The position numbers and the translations under genes were made by a program. DNA of 64,000 nt, from contig JAVGWX010000019.1 of assembly GCA_036924085.1 (NCBI GenBank), positions 8,000,141 through 8,064,140 on the forward strand, given 5' to 3'. The first letter of the stretch is position 1; every line of letters starts with the position of its first letter. The stretch comes from Ariolimax columbianus (lineage: Eukaryota; Mollusca; Gastropoda; Stylommatophora; Arionidae). This document shows positions 12,318 through 23,385 of this stretch, piece by piece. Under the pieces are notes generated by a model. That model was not told the DNA's origin. It made no database searches and saw nothing but the letters and a program-made list of their open reading frames with translations.

Positions 12318-12462
12318 ATTACTGTAATTCTGGAATCCCACTATCAGCTTTGTCGCTCTTCCTTGTATTCTTTATATTTCTTCTACGATAAGGCCTCCAC
12401 ACCTGTACATAGCACTCCAATCTAGGTCTAACTAATGCTTTATACAGTATGACATGACAAAC
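12318..12462 (-). mobile_element. CR1 internal fragment
   Basis: The reverse strand matches 16908-17045 of the CR1 copy almost base for base (TATAAAGC.TTAGTTAGACC and AGCGACAAAG.TGATAGTGG), with a short internal deletion. It encodes the LYKALVRPRLEY..VW region. Confidence 0.85.
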
Positions 12463-12479
12463 CTTGAATTACAAGATGA

Positions 12480-13540
12480 CACTTGATTTAATATGATTGG
12501 TGTTTGCAAGCATGACAGAAAAATCAACAGAAATTAAAAATAAAACTTGCTAGAGTCATGGAAAAAGACAGAGGAGAAGATGGACACACAACATTAATTA
12601 AAATAAAATCAACATCCATATTTTTTAAAAACATAATAAAATAAAACTGATAAAGTTACAAGATAACTAGTTGCACACAAATGTCATTGGTTTCCTGATT
12701 CCAGAAAAATTTCCAATAAAAAGAAGAAATATAAATGACATTTAATATGATTGGTCTTTGCAAGCATGACAGAAAGATCAACAGAAAACAAAAATAAAAC
12801 CTGCTAGAGCCATGGAAAAGACTGTTCTCAACACCAGCCATTAACTTCAATTTAATAGCCATATTTTAAAAATACAAATGCTAAAAATTCTGATCTGATT
12901 GATAAAGTTACAAGATAACTAGTGCACAGATATCCCCTAGGTTTTCTTACTCAATAAAACTGTCAAATAAAAGGAAGAAATATAAATGACATAGTTAAGA
13001 TAGCACAAGTGCTAAAATATTGATGTGGTTGAGCTTAGCTTAAAATCCATCGAAGCAACCAGCAAGTACTAAAAGCAAGGTAACACTGGGGTATATGAAG
13101 AGTAGAGAATATAGGAAAAATATGTACCAGTTACATCTGATGAATTGGTTGTTGCTGCTGTGGTTGTTGTGACTACATCTGTATGGCAAACAAGATAAAA
13201 TAACCTACTGCAGTATGAATAAATTAACAATTGTTAATATTAGGTTTAAGTTAATAGATTAATTTTACTTAATTTGGTTAGAGCATTAAAACACGCAATG
13301 ACTATTAAGAGAGTGTGTGATTCTAATGTCAGGCAAATGGACTTTTCAGGTGAAATATAAAAAAGATTATGACTACCATTGCTAATGAAAACAAACAAAA
13401 TAAATAGAACATTATTATTGGAAACTCTAACTGTGAACTGCACTTAATGACCCTGTGCCCACGTTTTGCTGTCTTAAAGTAAGTCTGTGCCAATGCATTT
13501 AATTTGCTCTAAATATAATAAAACTGTTGCCACAATTGGT
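12480..13540. repeat. REP-A copy 1 (dispersed repeat module)
   Basis: This AT-rich module recurs at 22370-23385, 26156-26830 and 47795-48640. A shared marker is the run TGAAGAGTAGAGAATATAGG (about 13098) followed by a GTTGCTGCTGTGGTTGT stretch (about 13150). Inside this copy, a segment starting AATATGATTGGT.TTTGCAAG is itself tandemly duplicated (about 12488 and 12744, period about 256 bp). No coding capacity is seen. It follows RTE-type tails in copies 2 and 4, so part of it may be the 3' UTR of an RTE family. Confidence 0.85.
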
Positions 13541-14150
13541 GGAGTACAGATCATAGATCCAATACTACCGATACATTTGGATTTACCTTATAAGGAATCC
13601 GGGATCCCTTTGTTTGCAGTGTGGTTTCAATGACAATCATTTTTCAGTTCTGTTGCCAGTCCATCATAACCATCTCTGGGATGCTATCTCAACCCTCTAG
13701 AAAAAGACTGCTAAGCAAGTTCATTGAGAGACCAGCGGAGATACTGATCGTCTATTGTGCAACAGATCTCAAAGGCTCTGCTGACTTTCAGCTGCACAAT
13801 TATAATTTTTGACAGGGAGACAGTAGTGACTGCCACAATGCTTTATTTAAATTAGACAGTCAGGTTTCCGCTGGTTCAAACCAAATCTGAGTTGATTATT
13901 GAATGCTAGTCGAAGTAAGTGGATGACCACCAGGGAAAGCGGCTGCTGCATAGCTTGGGACAGTTCATGAGACGACTGAATTCACGTTTCAAATTCGGCC
14001 AACCCTACTGACTAGCAGCGGGCGTCCTTACCCAATCTGGGCCTATCCCAGTCCCGCCTCATACCCTGGCTCAACTGACCAGGTCCTCAGAGCCAATTAT
14101 TTTCCTACAGTTACTGATCTAATTTGTGAACTTCCTTTACTTACATTGTT
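13541..14150. repeat. extension of the REP-A module shared with 49.66-50.15 kb
   Basis: Stretches such as AGATCATAGATCCAA, CAGGGAGA.GTAGT.A.TG.CACAATG and AGAGACCTGCTG..GA.ATGGGTAGG (the last near 14175) occur in the same order at 49656-50155. Copies 1 and 4 of REP-A are therefore parts of a larger duplicated block. No gene is visible. Confidence 0.7.
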
Positions 14151-14393
14151 TTATGGACTAGTGGATGTGCACATCAGAGACCTGCTGCAGAAATGGGTAG
14201 GTCCTACAACAAAAGTCAGTCTCCATGGGATTTGCTGTTTTGTATTTAATGAAGATGGAGGAATGTTCAGCATATGTGCGATATCCACATGTTTCAGATA
14301 AGGATTATGGTCCACTTTTTTAAAAATTGTCAATTTTTCATCATTGGTATTCTGCCTTACTTTATTTTTATCCATGATGAACCGTGAATACAC
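14151..14393 (-). pseudogene. pogo/Tigger-like transposase N-terminal HTH remnant
   Basis: The minus-strand frame contains NDEKLTIFKKVDHNPYLKHV followed by DIAHMLNIPPSSLNT. This resembles the psq/CENP-B type helix-turn-helix at the N-terminus of pogo and Tigger transposases (EKL.I...VD..P...R.DIAK.L.IP.STL). The similarity ends abruptly after the recognition helix and there is no DDE catalytic region nearby. Only about 45 residues support this, so it is a remnant at best. Confidence 0.5.
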
Positions 14394-14699
14394 TTTATGA
14401 CCGAACTATACCATATGTGACAAGGACATGTAGAGCAACAGATGAATGAATACGGGAAACAGAATCTGGTTGAAACTTCACACAGTAGGAAACTTACCTT
14501 TTTGTGGCCAGGCAGAATTCGTCAAAACAACATTTGTTAAAATAATTCCATCACATTTGAATGTTGTAAGTGGGAGACGACAATGTTGTGATGGGATATA
14601 ATTAGATTTGTATTGGTAAGATTTAAGTCGAGACTTCAAAAAAGTTATACCCTGGAGTGATAGATCGTGGAGTGGTAAACTATTTATGTTGATTTTTTT

Positions 14700-15690
14700 G
14701 GTTTTCATTCTCTTTGCTGCATTGTTATTTCACTTCTCCGTGTTGCAAGCGCTTCTCTTCACCAAGTGTGAGGTGGTCCTTCAGGGTACATTTTCACTTG
14801 GATCTGTTTGCAGCTTCCTCTTCCCAGGATGTCAGACTAATGACTAGGGCCTTCATATCACACTTTCACACATCTCTGAACCTCATTTGTGGTCGGCCGA
14901 ATGTTCTCTTGCTATCCACCAACTGTTAATAGATGATATCCTTAGAAATTTGAGTATCTTTCATTTGAAGAACATGACCAATCCATCAAAGTCTTTGCTG
15001 TCTAAGGAGAGTTTGCATGCTTGAGAAACCATTGCACGAGTGCACCTCTGCATTTGACATTCTCTCCCAGGTATGTGACTTGGTGCACATCTGCCAGTTC
15101 ATAATTATCGAAGCTAAGAGTTGGCGTAAGATCTAATTCCTGTCTCAGTACATTTGTTTTGTTGAGACTTATTGTGAGTCCAATGTCATTGCACGCCTGG
15201 AAGAAGGGATGTATCAAGCTCCGAAGTGTCTGCTGACTGTAGGTGACAAATGCAGCATCATCAGTGAAAAGCAAGTCCCTTATGGTGAACTCTTGGCCTT
15301 GAGTGTTGCAAAGTTTAACAGCCGGCCATTTGTATTACGTTAGAAAATCCATGCTTTAGTAACGGAGCAAAGAAGATTGCAAACAGTGTTGGGGTCTGGG
15401 CGCAGCCTTGCTTAACAACCCTGTGAATGCCAAATGATTGTGATATGCTACCATCAAACTGGACTGGTCCTTTCATACCTTCAAAGAATTGTATTATTAG
15501 TTGTAGCAGTTAGCATAGGCATCTTATTTTAGAATTTTGAAGAGTCCATCTGTACTAAATAAGTCAAATGCCTTTATCAGATCGTTGATCTTCCAGACCT
15601 GAATCTACACTGTGACTCCGGATACAGGCTTAGCCAATTAATTAATTGTTCATTCTGAATGCTGGACGCTTAGATAAATTGCAATTTTGT
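14700..15690 (-). pseudogene. RTE-C like LINE remnant, RT palm to C-terminus
   Basis: Reading down from 15690, the minus strand gives degenerate palm sequence (FFEGMKGPVQFDGS, VVKQGCAQTPTLFAIFF). Next comes an open piece at 15274-15002 with LFTDDAAFVTYSQQTLRSL, whose FTDD replaces the usual FADD, and GLTISLNKTNVL. The C-terminal WIGHVLQMKDTQISKDIIY and GRPQMRFRDV.K.D follow near 14970-14850. The gene order and motifs are those of the CFDP2-like RTE group. Stops and frameshifts are numerous. Confidence 0.75.
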
Positions 15691-16111
15691 TGGCTCGCTA
15701 AATATAACCTGGCTTGATTATAGAAAATACAACGCTAAGTCTTGTCAGTTTTTTTTAGACACATTATTAATTTGTAGATGTCTAGTAGTCCACATAGATC
15801 TACTGCTACTGTCAGTTTGCTTGCACTCTCAAGGATTCGTGGTTAGTCAATATAATTTTAATTACACTGAGGATCTTATGCTTCCTAAGATTTTCAAGAC
15901 TTGCATAAATCTATATTTTCAATTTCATACTCTAGAAAATCAGCAGATGTTGCTTTGATTGAAACTACATCTATATATAGATGTAATAGATCTGTGTTTG
16001 AGATATTCCTAGAGCTGCACTTATTTTCCAACAATGTTCTCTGCCATGCTGTGTTAAGAAATGAATTGAAATGTATAGGTAATGTGAAGAAGTTAGCTAC
16101 ACTACGGATAA
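15691..16111. other. no recognisable gene
   Basis: AT-rich DNA between the RTE-C remnant and the CR1 copy. The 16112 frame runs in from here by chance. Confidence 0.45.
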
Positions 16112-17359
16112 TTGTTGAACAACGTGTTGAATGGAACTAATTTTATATTTAATTTGTGGATTATGAATAGGCATTTCAAAGTTTACACAGTGAATCACTC
16201 TGAAAGTTACCCAGGTACTATCACACCCCCTCCCCCCAACCCACCCAAGTTCACTAAAACAATTAGAAAACTATGTATGCAAATGCCAGTGGATGTTATT
16301 TATCTAGACTTTGCAAAGGCCTTTGATAGAGTACCTCAACAAAGATTATTTCGAAAGTTAAAACCACATGGAATAGGTGGCGAAGTTGCCAAATGGATTG
16401 AAAATTGGTTAACGGGAAGAAGGCAGAGGGTGGGCACAAATAAGGAGTACTCTGAGTGGAGTGAAGTGAAAAGTGGTGTGCCACAGGGCTCGGTTTTGGG
16501 ACCAATTTTGTTCTTGATATATATAAATGATTTGGACATTGATATGAGATCCATGATTGCAAAATTTTCTGATGACACAAAACTATGCAGTAGTGTCTCA
16601 TCTAAAGCGGAAGTGGATATATTGATGTCAGATTTAGATAAAATTCGAGAATGGTCTGTAAGCTGGCAAATGGAGTTTAATGTAGATAAATGTACAGTCA
16701 TCCACATGGGTAGATCCAATATGGAACATAATTACAGAATGGGAGAAAACAATATTAGAAAGATAGATAAGGAAAGGGACCTAGGGGTTATAATAGATCA
16801 TACAGGAAAGGTGAGTGAGCAAGTTAAGGTAGCAGTGAAAAAGGCAAATGCAATGTTAGGTATGATAAAAAGAAATATTAAACATAGGAGCAAGGAAGTG
16901 ATCATCAAACTGTATAAAGCTTTAGTTAGACCTAGATTGGAGTACTGTGTACAGGTGTGGAGTCCTTATCATAGAGGGGACATAAACATGCTAGAAAGAA
17001 TACAAAAAAGAGCGACAAAGATGATAGTGGGATTCCAGAATTACAGTTATGAGGAACGACTCAGAAAAACCGGCCTACAGTGTCTCGAAGAGAGAAGAAT
17101 TCGTGGTGACTTAATACAGGTTTATAAGATGATCAGAGGAATCGATAAATTAGACTATAACAAGTTTTTTAAAATACAGCCACCTACAATAACACGAGGG
17201 CATAGCTACAAGCTGATTAAAGAGAGGTCCAGGTTAGATATTAGGAAATATTTTTTTAGTCAGAGAGTGGTGTCTGCTTGGAATGCATTGCCAGGGGAGG
17301 TAGTGGAGGCAGGGACAGTTAATGCATTTAAGAATAAACTGGATGCGCATAGATTTTAG
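16112..17359 (+). CDS. CR1-type reverse transcriptase, C-terminal two thirds, open frame
   Basis: The retrotransposon part begins near 16262 (MQMPVDVIYLDFAKAFDRVP); the preceding ~50 codons are unrelated run-in, so the stated start is not the natural one. It carries RT palm motifs (VKSGVPQGSVLGPILFLIYI, then KFSDDTKLC with FSDD in place of FADD) and WQMEFNVDKC. The CR1-type C-terminal region follows (LYKALVRPRLEYCVQVWSP, RIQKRATKM, YFFSQRVVSAWNALP). The endonuclease and RT fingers are missing, so the copy is 5'-truncated and cannot move by itself, though the rest is free of stops. The 3' UTR and a (TTAAG)n tail run to about 17452. This is the best CR1 copy in the window. Confidence 0.9.
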   Translation: MLNNVLNGTNFIFNLWIMNRHFKVYTVNHSESYPGTITPPPPNPPKFTKTIRKLCMQMPVDVIYLDFAKAFDRVPQQRLFRKLKPHGIGGEVAKWIENWLTGRRQRVGTNKEYSEWSEVKSGVPQGSVLGPILFLIYINDLDIDMRSMIAKFSDDTKLCSSVSSKAEVDILMSDLDKIREWSVSWQMEFNVDKCTVIHMGRSNMEHNYRMGENNIRKIDKERDLGVIIDHTGKVSEQVKVAVKKANAMLGMIKRNIKHRSKEVIIKLYKALVRPRLEYCVQVWSPYHRGDINMLERIQKRATKMIVGFQNYSYEERLRKTGLQCLEERRIRGDLIQVYKMIRGIDKLDYNKFFKIQPPTITRGHSYKLIKERSRLDIRKYFFSQRVVSAWNALPGEVVEAGTVNAFKNKLDAHRF

Positions 17360-17452
17360 AGCAAGGTGATGTAAATGTAACTGGTTGTATACAGACTCTG
17401 CAGGGTCTTCTAAACCAGTATAAAGATGTTAAGTTAAGTTTAAGTTAAATAT
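17360..17452 (+). mobile_element. CR1 3' UTR and (TTAAG)n tail
   Basis: Follows the CR1 stop. It contains GTTGTATACAGACTCTGCAG and ends in a TTAAGTTAAG repeat. The same end is recognised at 4.45, 5.81 and 62.5 kb. Confidence 0.85.
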
Positions 17453-17483
17453 AAGGTGTAGCTATATTTATATATAGATATCT

Positions 17484-17494
17484 AGCAAAGAATA
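17484..17494. repeat. 11-bp target-site duplication of the SINE (left)
   Basis: AGCAAAGAATA, repeated exactly at 17775-17785. Confidence 0.92.
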
Positions 17495-17774
17495 AGTAAA
17501 GTAAGTAAAGATCCCGCTAAAACGCCAGTGTGACATGTTGGGAATATGGTGTCAGGCCCATATTTTCTTGACCAACAGCAAACTAGGGGTGATGTGGTCA
17601 ACATCACGCATTGAAGCCTTTACATTTCCAGATTATTCTGGTTCCCAGTTTTTTAGGTTCCGTCTACCCCATGGCCATTTTGCTATCAGAAAAATCCTGC
17701 ACCAATTGGGACAGAACCGAGATTGCTCAGCTGAGAAGCCAGGGCCCTAACCACTGTGCTACCTTGGTTTCAAA
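17495..17774 (-). mobile_element. tRNA-derived SINE, 280 bp, complete
   Basis: On the minus strand the element starts near 17774 with a tRNA-like head: GGTAGCACAGTGGTTAGGG gives an A box (TAGCACAGTGG) and, about 50 bases on, GGTTCTGTCCC resembles a B box. The body continues (ACTGGGAACCAGAATAATC) and ends in a TTAC-type tail (reverse of GTAAGTAAAG). A perfect 11-bp direct repeat flanks it. The RNA polymerase III promoter boxes, simple-repeat tail and TSD together make the SINE call strong. The parent tRNA cannot be named by eye. Confidence 0.88.
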
Positions 17775-17785
17775 AGCAAAGAATA
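17775..17785. repeat. 11-bp target-site duplication of the SINE (right)
   Basis: AGCAAAGAATA, identical to 17484-17494. Confidence 0.92.
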
Positions 17786-18599
17786 ATACAGGTAATACTG
17801 TAAAACTGTCAAGCATGTTGTAAGAGGCTACTAAGTAAGGTTGGGCATGGGGCCTTTCAATCTCCTCCTGTATCAATTTTAAGTCACACAAACGTCAACA
17901 AATATGGCAATGTTAACTAAAATTAAATATATCACAACCATCCAAGACAGAAGGTCCTCTGTTAAAAAGGCTAATACTGTGATGCAAAGACAGAAGCCAG
18001 TAATCTGCACTGCTGACTTGCCTGTTTGTGTCTAGGAAGTCATTTGGTAGCTGGAATGTTCATACAATATATGGACAGCAGAAGACTTCACAGATGGTAG
18101 AGAAATGAGAAACTGCAAAACTGATATCCTGAGACTGGCCATAGCAAGGTGAAAAGGAGTTGATTAAACAGGGCAAATGCTGCTGTCATAAGGGCACACT
18201 GAAAAAGATACATCGATTGTGAAGGTGTGGCTTTAATCCTATCAAAAGAGGCATAAAAGGCACTTATAAATTGGAGCAAGTAGGGTCCATAACGATACTC
18301 ATTAGTTCAAAATTTGTCAAAAAAAAGATAAAAGATAAACATTGTCCAATGTTGTGCAACAACCAATAACATAGACTCATTGAAAAAAAGAATTTTACAC
18401 CAGACTTCAAAACATCATAGATAAAATGAAAAGTAAAAAGCCATTACAATTTTGATGGAGACTTAATCACTGTTTCGTAATGAACAAGTCAGTTTTAAAA
18501 AGATCATGGGTAAACATGGAATCAGAAACTAAAAATGAAAATTAAGAATGACTTATGGGCTCCTGTGTTATAAATCAACTGGTGACTGGTGGCAGTATG
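17786..18599. other. no recognisable gene
   Basis: Only short random frames. No similarity to the repeats elsewhere in the window was noticed. Confidence 0.45.
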
Positions 18600-18829
18600 T
18601 TTCCACATAAAACAAGATTGGTGTAACTGCACCACAAGACAAAACCAGGTTCATCATATATGCATAAATAAGAAGTTCAAATTATCACTACAAGATATAA
18701 AGGATATGTAGAGGGGCAGATGTGGCATCAGACCACCATCTTCTTGTAGCAAAAAATAAAGATGATACTTAAAAGGTATACAACAACATGTAACCCTAGA
18801 CAATAGTACATCAAAATCAATAAGTGAGA
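18600..18829 (+). pseudogene. endonuclease C-terminal fragment of an RTE-type LINE
   Basis: The plus strand near 18695-18780 encodes CRGADVASDHHLLVAKNK, the SDH-containing end of an APE-type endonuclease as found in RTE-type elements. The surroundings are degenerate, and a CR1 fragment begins directly after. Confidence 0.5.
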
Positions 18830-19490
18830 ATATGGATGCTACTAATCTACTCAATCAGTACTTTGGCACAGTCTTCACAAAAGAAGACTCTCCAAGATCC
18901 CAGAGCCCATTAATATTTTTCCAAAATATTTTAAAAGTGAGATTAAGATTAGTCTGTATTACGGAAGAAATGGGATTTAAACAATTGGAGGGGTTAACAT
19001 TGAATAAAAGCTGTTTGAAATTAAGAGATCTGTTAGCAAAACCATTAGTTATATTTTATTCTCAAACACTTGAAAAGGGGATTGGAAAGATGCAGGGATG
19101 ATCCACTTGTTAAAAAATGGCAACAAAAATCAGATCCAACAAACAAATGAGAGTTAAAAGGGAATAAGGCAGAGAGTCGGATTAAATAAGGAGTAGTTTG
19201 AGTTGTGCTAAGTAAAAAGTGGGGTGCCACAGGGAACAGTGTTGAGACCAATTTTGTTCTTGATATATGTATAAATGAATGGGAAAATATTAAATCCACG
19301 AACAGAAAATAAGTGGATGGCACAAAACTATGCAGGTGTCTAATCTAAAGCAAAGGTGGATATATTGAAGTCGTATTTAGATAAAATACAAAAATGGTTA
19401 GAGTGCTGGCAGATTGAATTCAATGTAGATAAATATGTTCATTCACTTGGGTCAATCCAATATGGAATATAAATGCATGATGGGAGAGTA
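18830..19490 (+). pseudogene. CR1-type LINE, degenerate RT region
   Basis: The frame 18832-19101 matches the CR1 linker and RT fingers: ATNLLNQYFGTVFTKEDSP, KQLEGLTLNKS, LAKPLVIFYSQTLEKGIGK. Beyond 19100 the pieces QFCS.YMYK.MG and FIHLGQSNMEYKCMMGEYNV (19438-19497) match VIHMGRSNMEHNYRMGENNI of the 16.1-kb copy. Frameshifts and deletions are frequent. This fragment supplies the finger region that the 16.1-kb copy lacks. Confidence 0.75.
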
Positions 19491-22050
19491 CAATGTTCAG
19501 TTTAGTTCAAGTGCCATCTCCACATCGAAGGTCGGCTGGAATGGATCGCCAGTGTACTCCAGTTTATCTCTTGCCGTAATAGTGCAATCTGAGAGGCTTT
19601 TCCAGTCCATCTCCTGATGTTATCCCTGCACTTAAAACATTATCTGCCTCTTGAACAACTGCCTTCCACCCTACCCTCCAGTATGTTCTTCAGTATGGCC
19701 TTGTTATATGACCAAAATAACATAACTGTTTAACCCTGATTTCGATCATTAATTCTTTTTCCACCCCCAACTTTTTCAATACCTCAAATTTATTTTCTTC
19801 TCTTTTCAAGAAATGCAACACATTATATATAACCACATTTCGGAAGCTTCAAAACTTTTTTCCAACTTGTTATTCATTGTCCATGTTTTTGCGTCATAAA
19901 GTGGTGACGAACATACGTAATACCTGACAATTCTTATTTTCAAATTCTGATTTAACTGTTTGGATGTCGGTATGTGTCGCATGTTGTCGAATACCATCTT
20001 GGCCATACGTATTCTCTTTCTGATTTATTTTTCACAGCTGCCTTTTTCCGTTATTATATGACCTAGAAAGGAGGAACTCTGTACCTATTCAAGTAGTTGA
20101 TCTTTTATTTGTATCTGCATACATGGTTTCTTGACCCTTTTTCCAATTATCATATTCTTTATTTTCTTTATGTTTATGTCTAATCCAAACTATTGACTTG
20201 TTTTGTATATTGTTGTCACAAGCTCCTGTAATTCTTGTTCACTTTTTGCCATCAAAACTGTGTCATTCGCATATCTAAGATTATTCATTGACACTCCTCA
20301 ATGACAAGTCCTGGCATTCACTCTATCTGTTTGAATATTTGTTCTGTGTAGATATTAAAAAGACAAGAGGATAATACAAATCCCTGTTTCACTTCTCTTG
20401 TTACATTTGTACTTGGAGGGCATAACTTTCCTGATTTTCGGCAGTTTCTTCTCAATACAAATTACCTAGCAGTCTTATGGCTTTATCATCTAGATCTATT
20501 TCTTGGAGCCATTTAATTAATTTCTCATGTTGGACTCTGTCAAAAGCCTTCTGATAGTCTATAAAGCAAATATAATTGCTATTATGTATTACTATATATC
20601 TTAAAGTCGGAGTTCAAAAAATTACTTCCCTTGTTAAATTAAACTTTCGAAAACCAAATTATTCTTCTGAAACTCCCCTCTTTACTTTATCTCTTATTCT
20701 CTCTTGTATAATCTTGAGCTTGAGTAGTATTTCAATTGTGTGACTCATGCTTATTGTTCTAAAATGTTTCCAGGTACGTTGGCATGCATCCAGTTTTGTA
20801 TATGTCATTTCACAGATCAGTGAGTATATCTATACCAAATTCCTCCAGGGCCTCTATCATTTATATGTTTATTGAGTCCGGCTCTGTTGCTTTCCCTTTT
20901 CTCATAGTGTTTATCATATTTACGACCTCTGATCTGAGGATGCTAGGTCCTTCATTATAATATGTTGATGGTTTGGCTGCGCGACTGTCCTCAAAAAGTT
21001 CCCTTATATATTTTGCCCATCTGTTTGATGTCATTCTCATCCATAAAAATGGAAGCATTCTTATCTTGGATGCATTCCCCACTCCGGGTTACCTGTGTCT
21101 TGTTTGTTGTTTCCTTTATTTCTATATGTATTTCTTTGGTATTGTGTTTGAGTTCCATGTCTTCTATTACCTTGCATTTTTCATCCAAACACTGTTCTTT
21201 GGCCAGCCTGCAAATGGTATGTATCTCTTTGTCTAGTGATGAATTTGCAGGAGTGTTTTTAGCTTTCTTTCTATCTGCCATTTTAGTTAAGATGTCATCC
21301 ATTCTTGGTTTTTCCTAAGTTCTTTATCTGGTAATGATTTATTTGCTACTTACATTCTGGTTATTATACGTTCCAATTTAGCATTTATTCTCCGCTCTGT
21401 GTTTCCTTCCTTGTCCTCTGATTGGAAGTTTTCATACTCATCTACTTGGGTAGATGCAGTGAACAACTTTTCATCAGTAAACCAAATAAAATATACAATT
21501 TGCATATAACATATGTTTAGCAGCGATCACTTTGCTGGCTTCTATTAGTTCAGTTGCTCTACGTTTTTTTAAACATTTCAGCTTTAAATCTTACTGGATA
21601 ATCTCTCAAATCGATGACTGTGAAATGTTTAAATCTCTTAAAATTTCCCTTTGGATCTGATGAGCTGGAGGTTTGATCTTTCTGGCTGAACAGCAACTGT
21701 TGTACATTGGCAATGCACTGGTAAGTTTGTGCATATCTCATTCCTCCATTCCTGACACAGTGTGACCCAATCAGTTTCATTAACGTCGTGCAAAAGTATG
21801 TCCTAACTACCACATGACCAATCTTTCTCTGGAATCTCCTTCAAAATTCACCTCAGACTGCAACTTCTAGTTATGCATAAAAAAGTTCTCATGTCTCTCT
21901 TCTGGAGTGTCATTTTTGGAGCAGCTGGATCTAACGATGGCATTAGAAAAAAACATGCAACTATGGGCAATTCAAAAAAGAATAAAAGAACTGGAATACC
22001 TACTACTGCATGACTTCTCTCATTAAATTTGATCATATATATATATATAC
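19491..22050 (-). pseudogene. RTE-D non-LTR retrotransposon, copy 1
   Basis: Reading down from 22050, the minus strand shows an endonuclease-RT linker (21813-21559, HFTVIDLRDYPVRFKAEMF), a helical linker (21302-20991, LDKEIHTICRLAKEQCLDEK) and RT fingers (21082-20861, VVNMINTMRKGKATEPDSI). The palm is near 20590 (IDYQKAFDRVQHEKLIKWL) and a C-terminal part at 20006-19806 has VRYYVCSSPLYDAKTWTMNN. Frames are broken many times. From 20325 upward it is duplicated at 24262-26155. The 19500-19620 part resembles 43725-43890 and 57420-57590. Confidence 0.8.
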
Positions 22051-22369
22051 ATTTACACACAAATTATATTTGAAATTTTTTTTCAAATTTGTGGATGATA
22101 ACCCGCTACCAGGAAATAATTAGTAAAAAATCAGAAGACAGCATTACGTATAGCTCGTAAAAAAAAAAAACAAGAATTATTTGGAATAAATAATGCTCAA
22201 AAGAAATTGCTAATTTCAATACAGTAATCTAGATACAGAACAAAATTGGCTAGTAAACAATATTATGTTTAAGAAACAAAAATACTTTGGTCACATCAAA
22301 CGCCACAATGGTCTAGGAAGAATGATGCCAGAGGATATGGCACTTGACATGCGCTGTAGATGCAGATAG
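22051..22369 (+). pseudogene. RTE-type 3' end preceding REP-A
   Basis: The plus strand near 22265-22365 encodes KQKYFGHIKRHNGLGRMMPE and then RKDGHTT, an RTE C-terminal signature with its basic core lost. The same stretch, better kept, is at 47640-47790. A (TA)n run lies at 22031-22050. Confidence 0.6.
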
Positions 22370-23385
22370 AAGAAAAGATGGACACACGACATTAATTAAA
22401 ATAAAATCAACATCCACATTTTTTATTAAACATAATAAAATAAAACTGATGTGACTGATAAAGTTACAAGATAACTAGTGCACACACATGTCAAATGCTC
22501 CCTGATTCCAGAAAAATTTCAAATAAAAAGAAGAAATATAAATGACATTTAATATAATTGGCCATTGCAAGCATGACAGAAAGATCAATAGAAAACAAAA
22601 ATAAAACCTGCTAGAGCCACGGAAAAGACAGCTCTCAACACCAGCCATACCTTCACTTCAATAGCAATATTTTAAAAATACAAATACTAAAAATTCTGAT
22701 CTGATTGATAAAGTTACAAGATAACTAGTGCACAGATTTCCCCTAGGTTTTCTTACTCTATAAAACTGTCAAATAAAAGGAAGAAATATAAATGACATAG
22801 TTAAGATAGCACATGTGTTAAAATATTGATGTGTTTGAGCTTAGCTTTATTTTCCACCAAAGCAACCAGCAAGTACTAAAAGCAGGTTTACAACACTGGG
22901 GTATATGAAGAGTAGAGAATATAGGAAAAATATGTACCAGTTACATCTGATGAATTGATTGTTGCTGCTGTGGTTGTGGTGACTACATCTGTATGGCAAA
23001 CAAGATAAAATAACCTACCGGGTACTGCATTATGAATAGCATAACAATTGTTAATATTAAGTTTAAGCTAATAGATTCATTTTATGTAATGCGGCTAGAG
23101 CAGTGTGATTCTTCTGTCAGTAAAATTGACTTTTTCTAGTGAAATATGAAAAAGATGATGACTTCCAACCATTGCTAATGGGAAAATAAATAAATAAACA
23201 GACCATTATTATTACTGAAAATACTAAATGTGACCTGTACGTAAATATGTTTAAGCCACTGTGTCCATATTATGCCCTCTTAAAGAAAGTCTGCGTCAAA
23301 GCATCTAATTTGCTCTAAATATAATAAGTCTGTCCTTCAATTCGTAGAGAAAAGGTACAACACTACATTTGGATTTACCATGTCC
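22370..23385. repeat. REP-A copy 2
   Basis: Matches 12585-13590 at high identity, including the GAAGAGTAGAGAATATAGG block (about 22907) and the GTTGCTGCTGTGG stretch. It ends at ACATTTGGATTTACCATG, where RTE-C sequence takes over. Confidence 0.88.

Noticed and set aside
14714..14929. Plus-strand frame of 71 codons
   Set aside because: Antisense shadow of the RTE-C C-terminus (minus-strand WIGHVLQMKD..., GRPQMRF).
17430..17452. Telomere-like TTAAG repeats
   Set aside because: They are the CR1 3' tail and occur at every CR1 end in the window.
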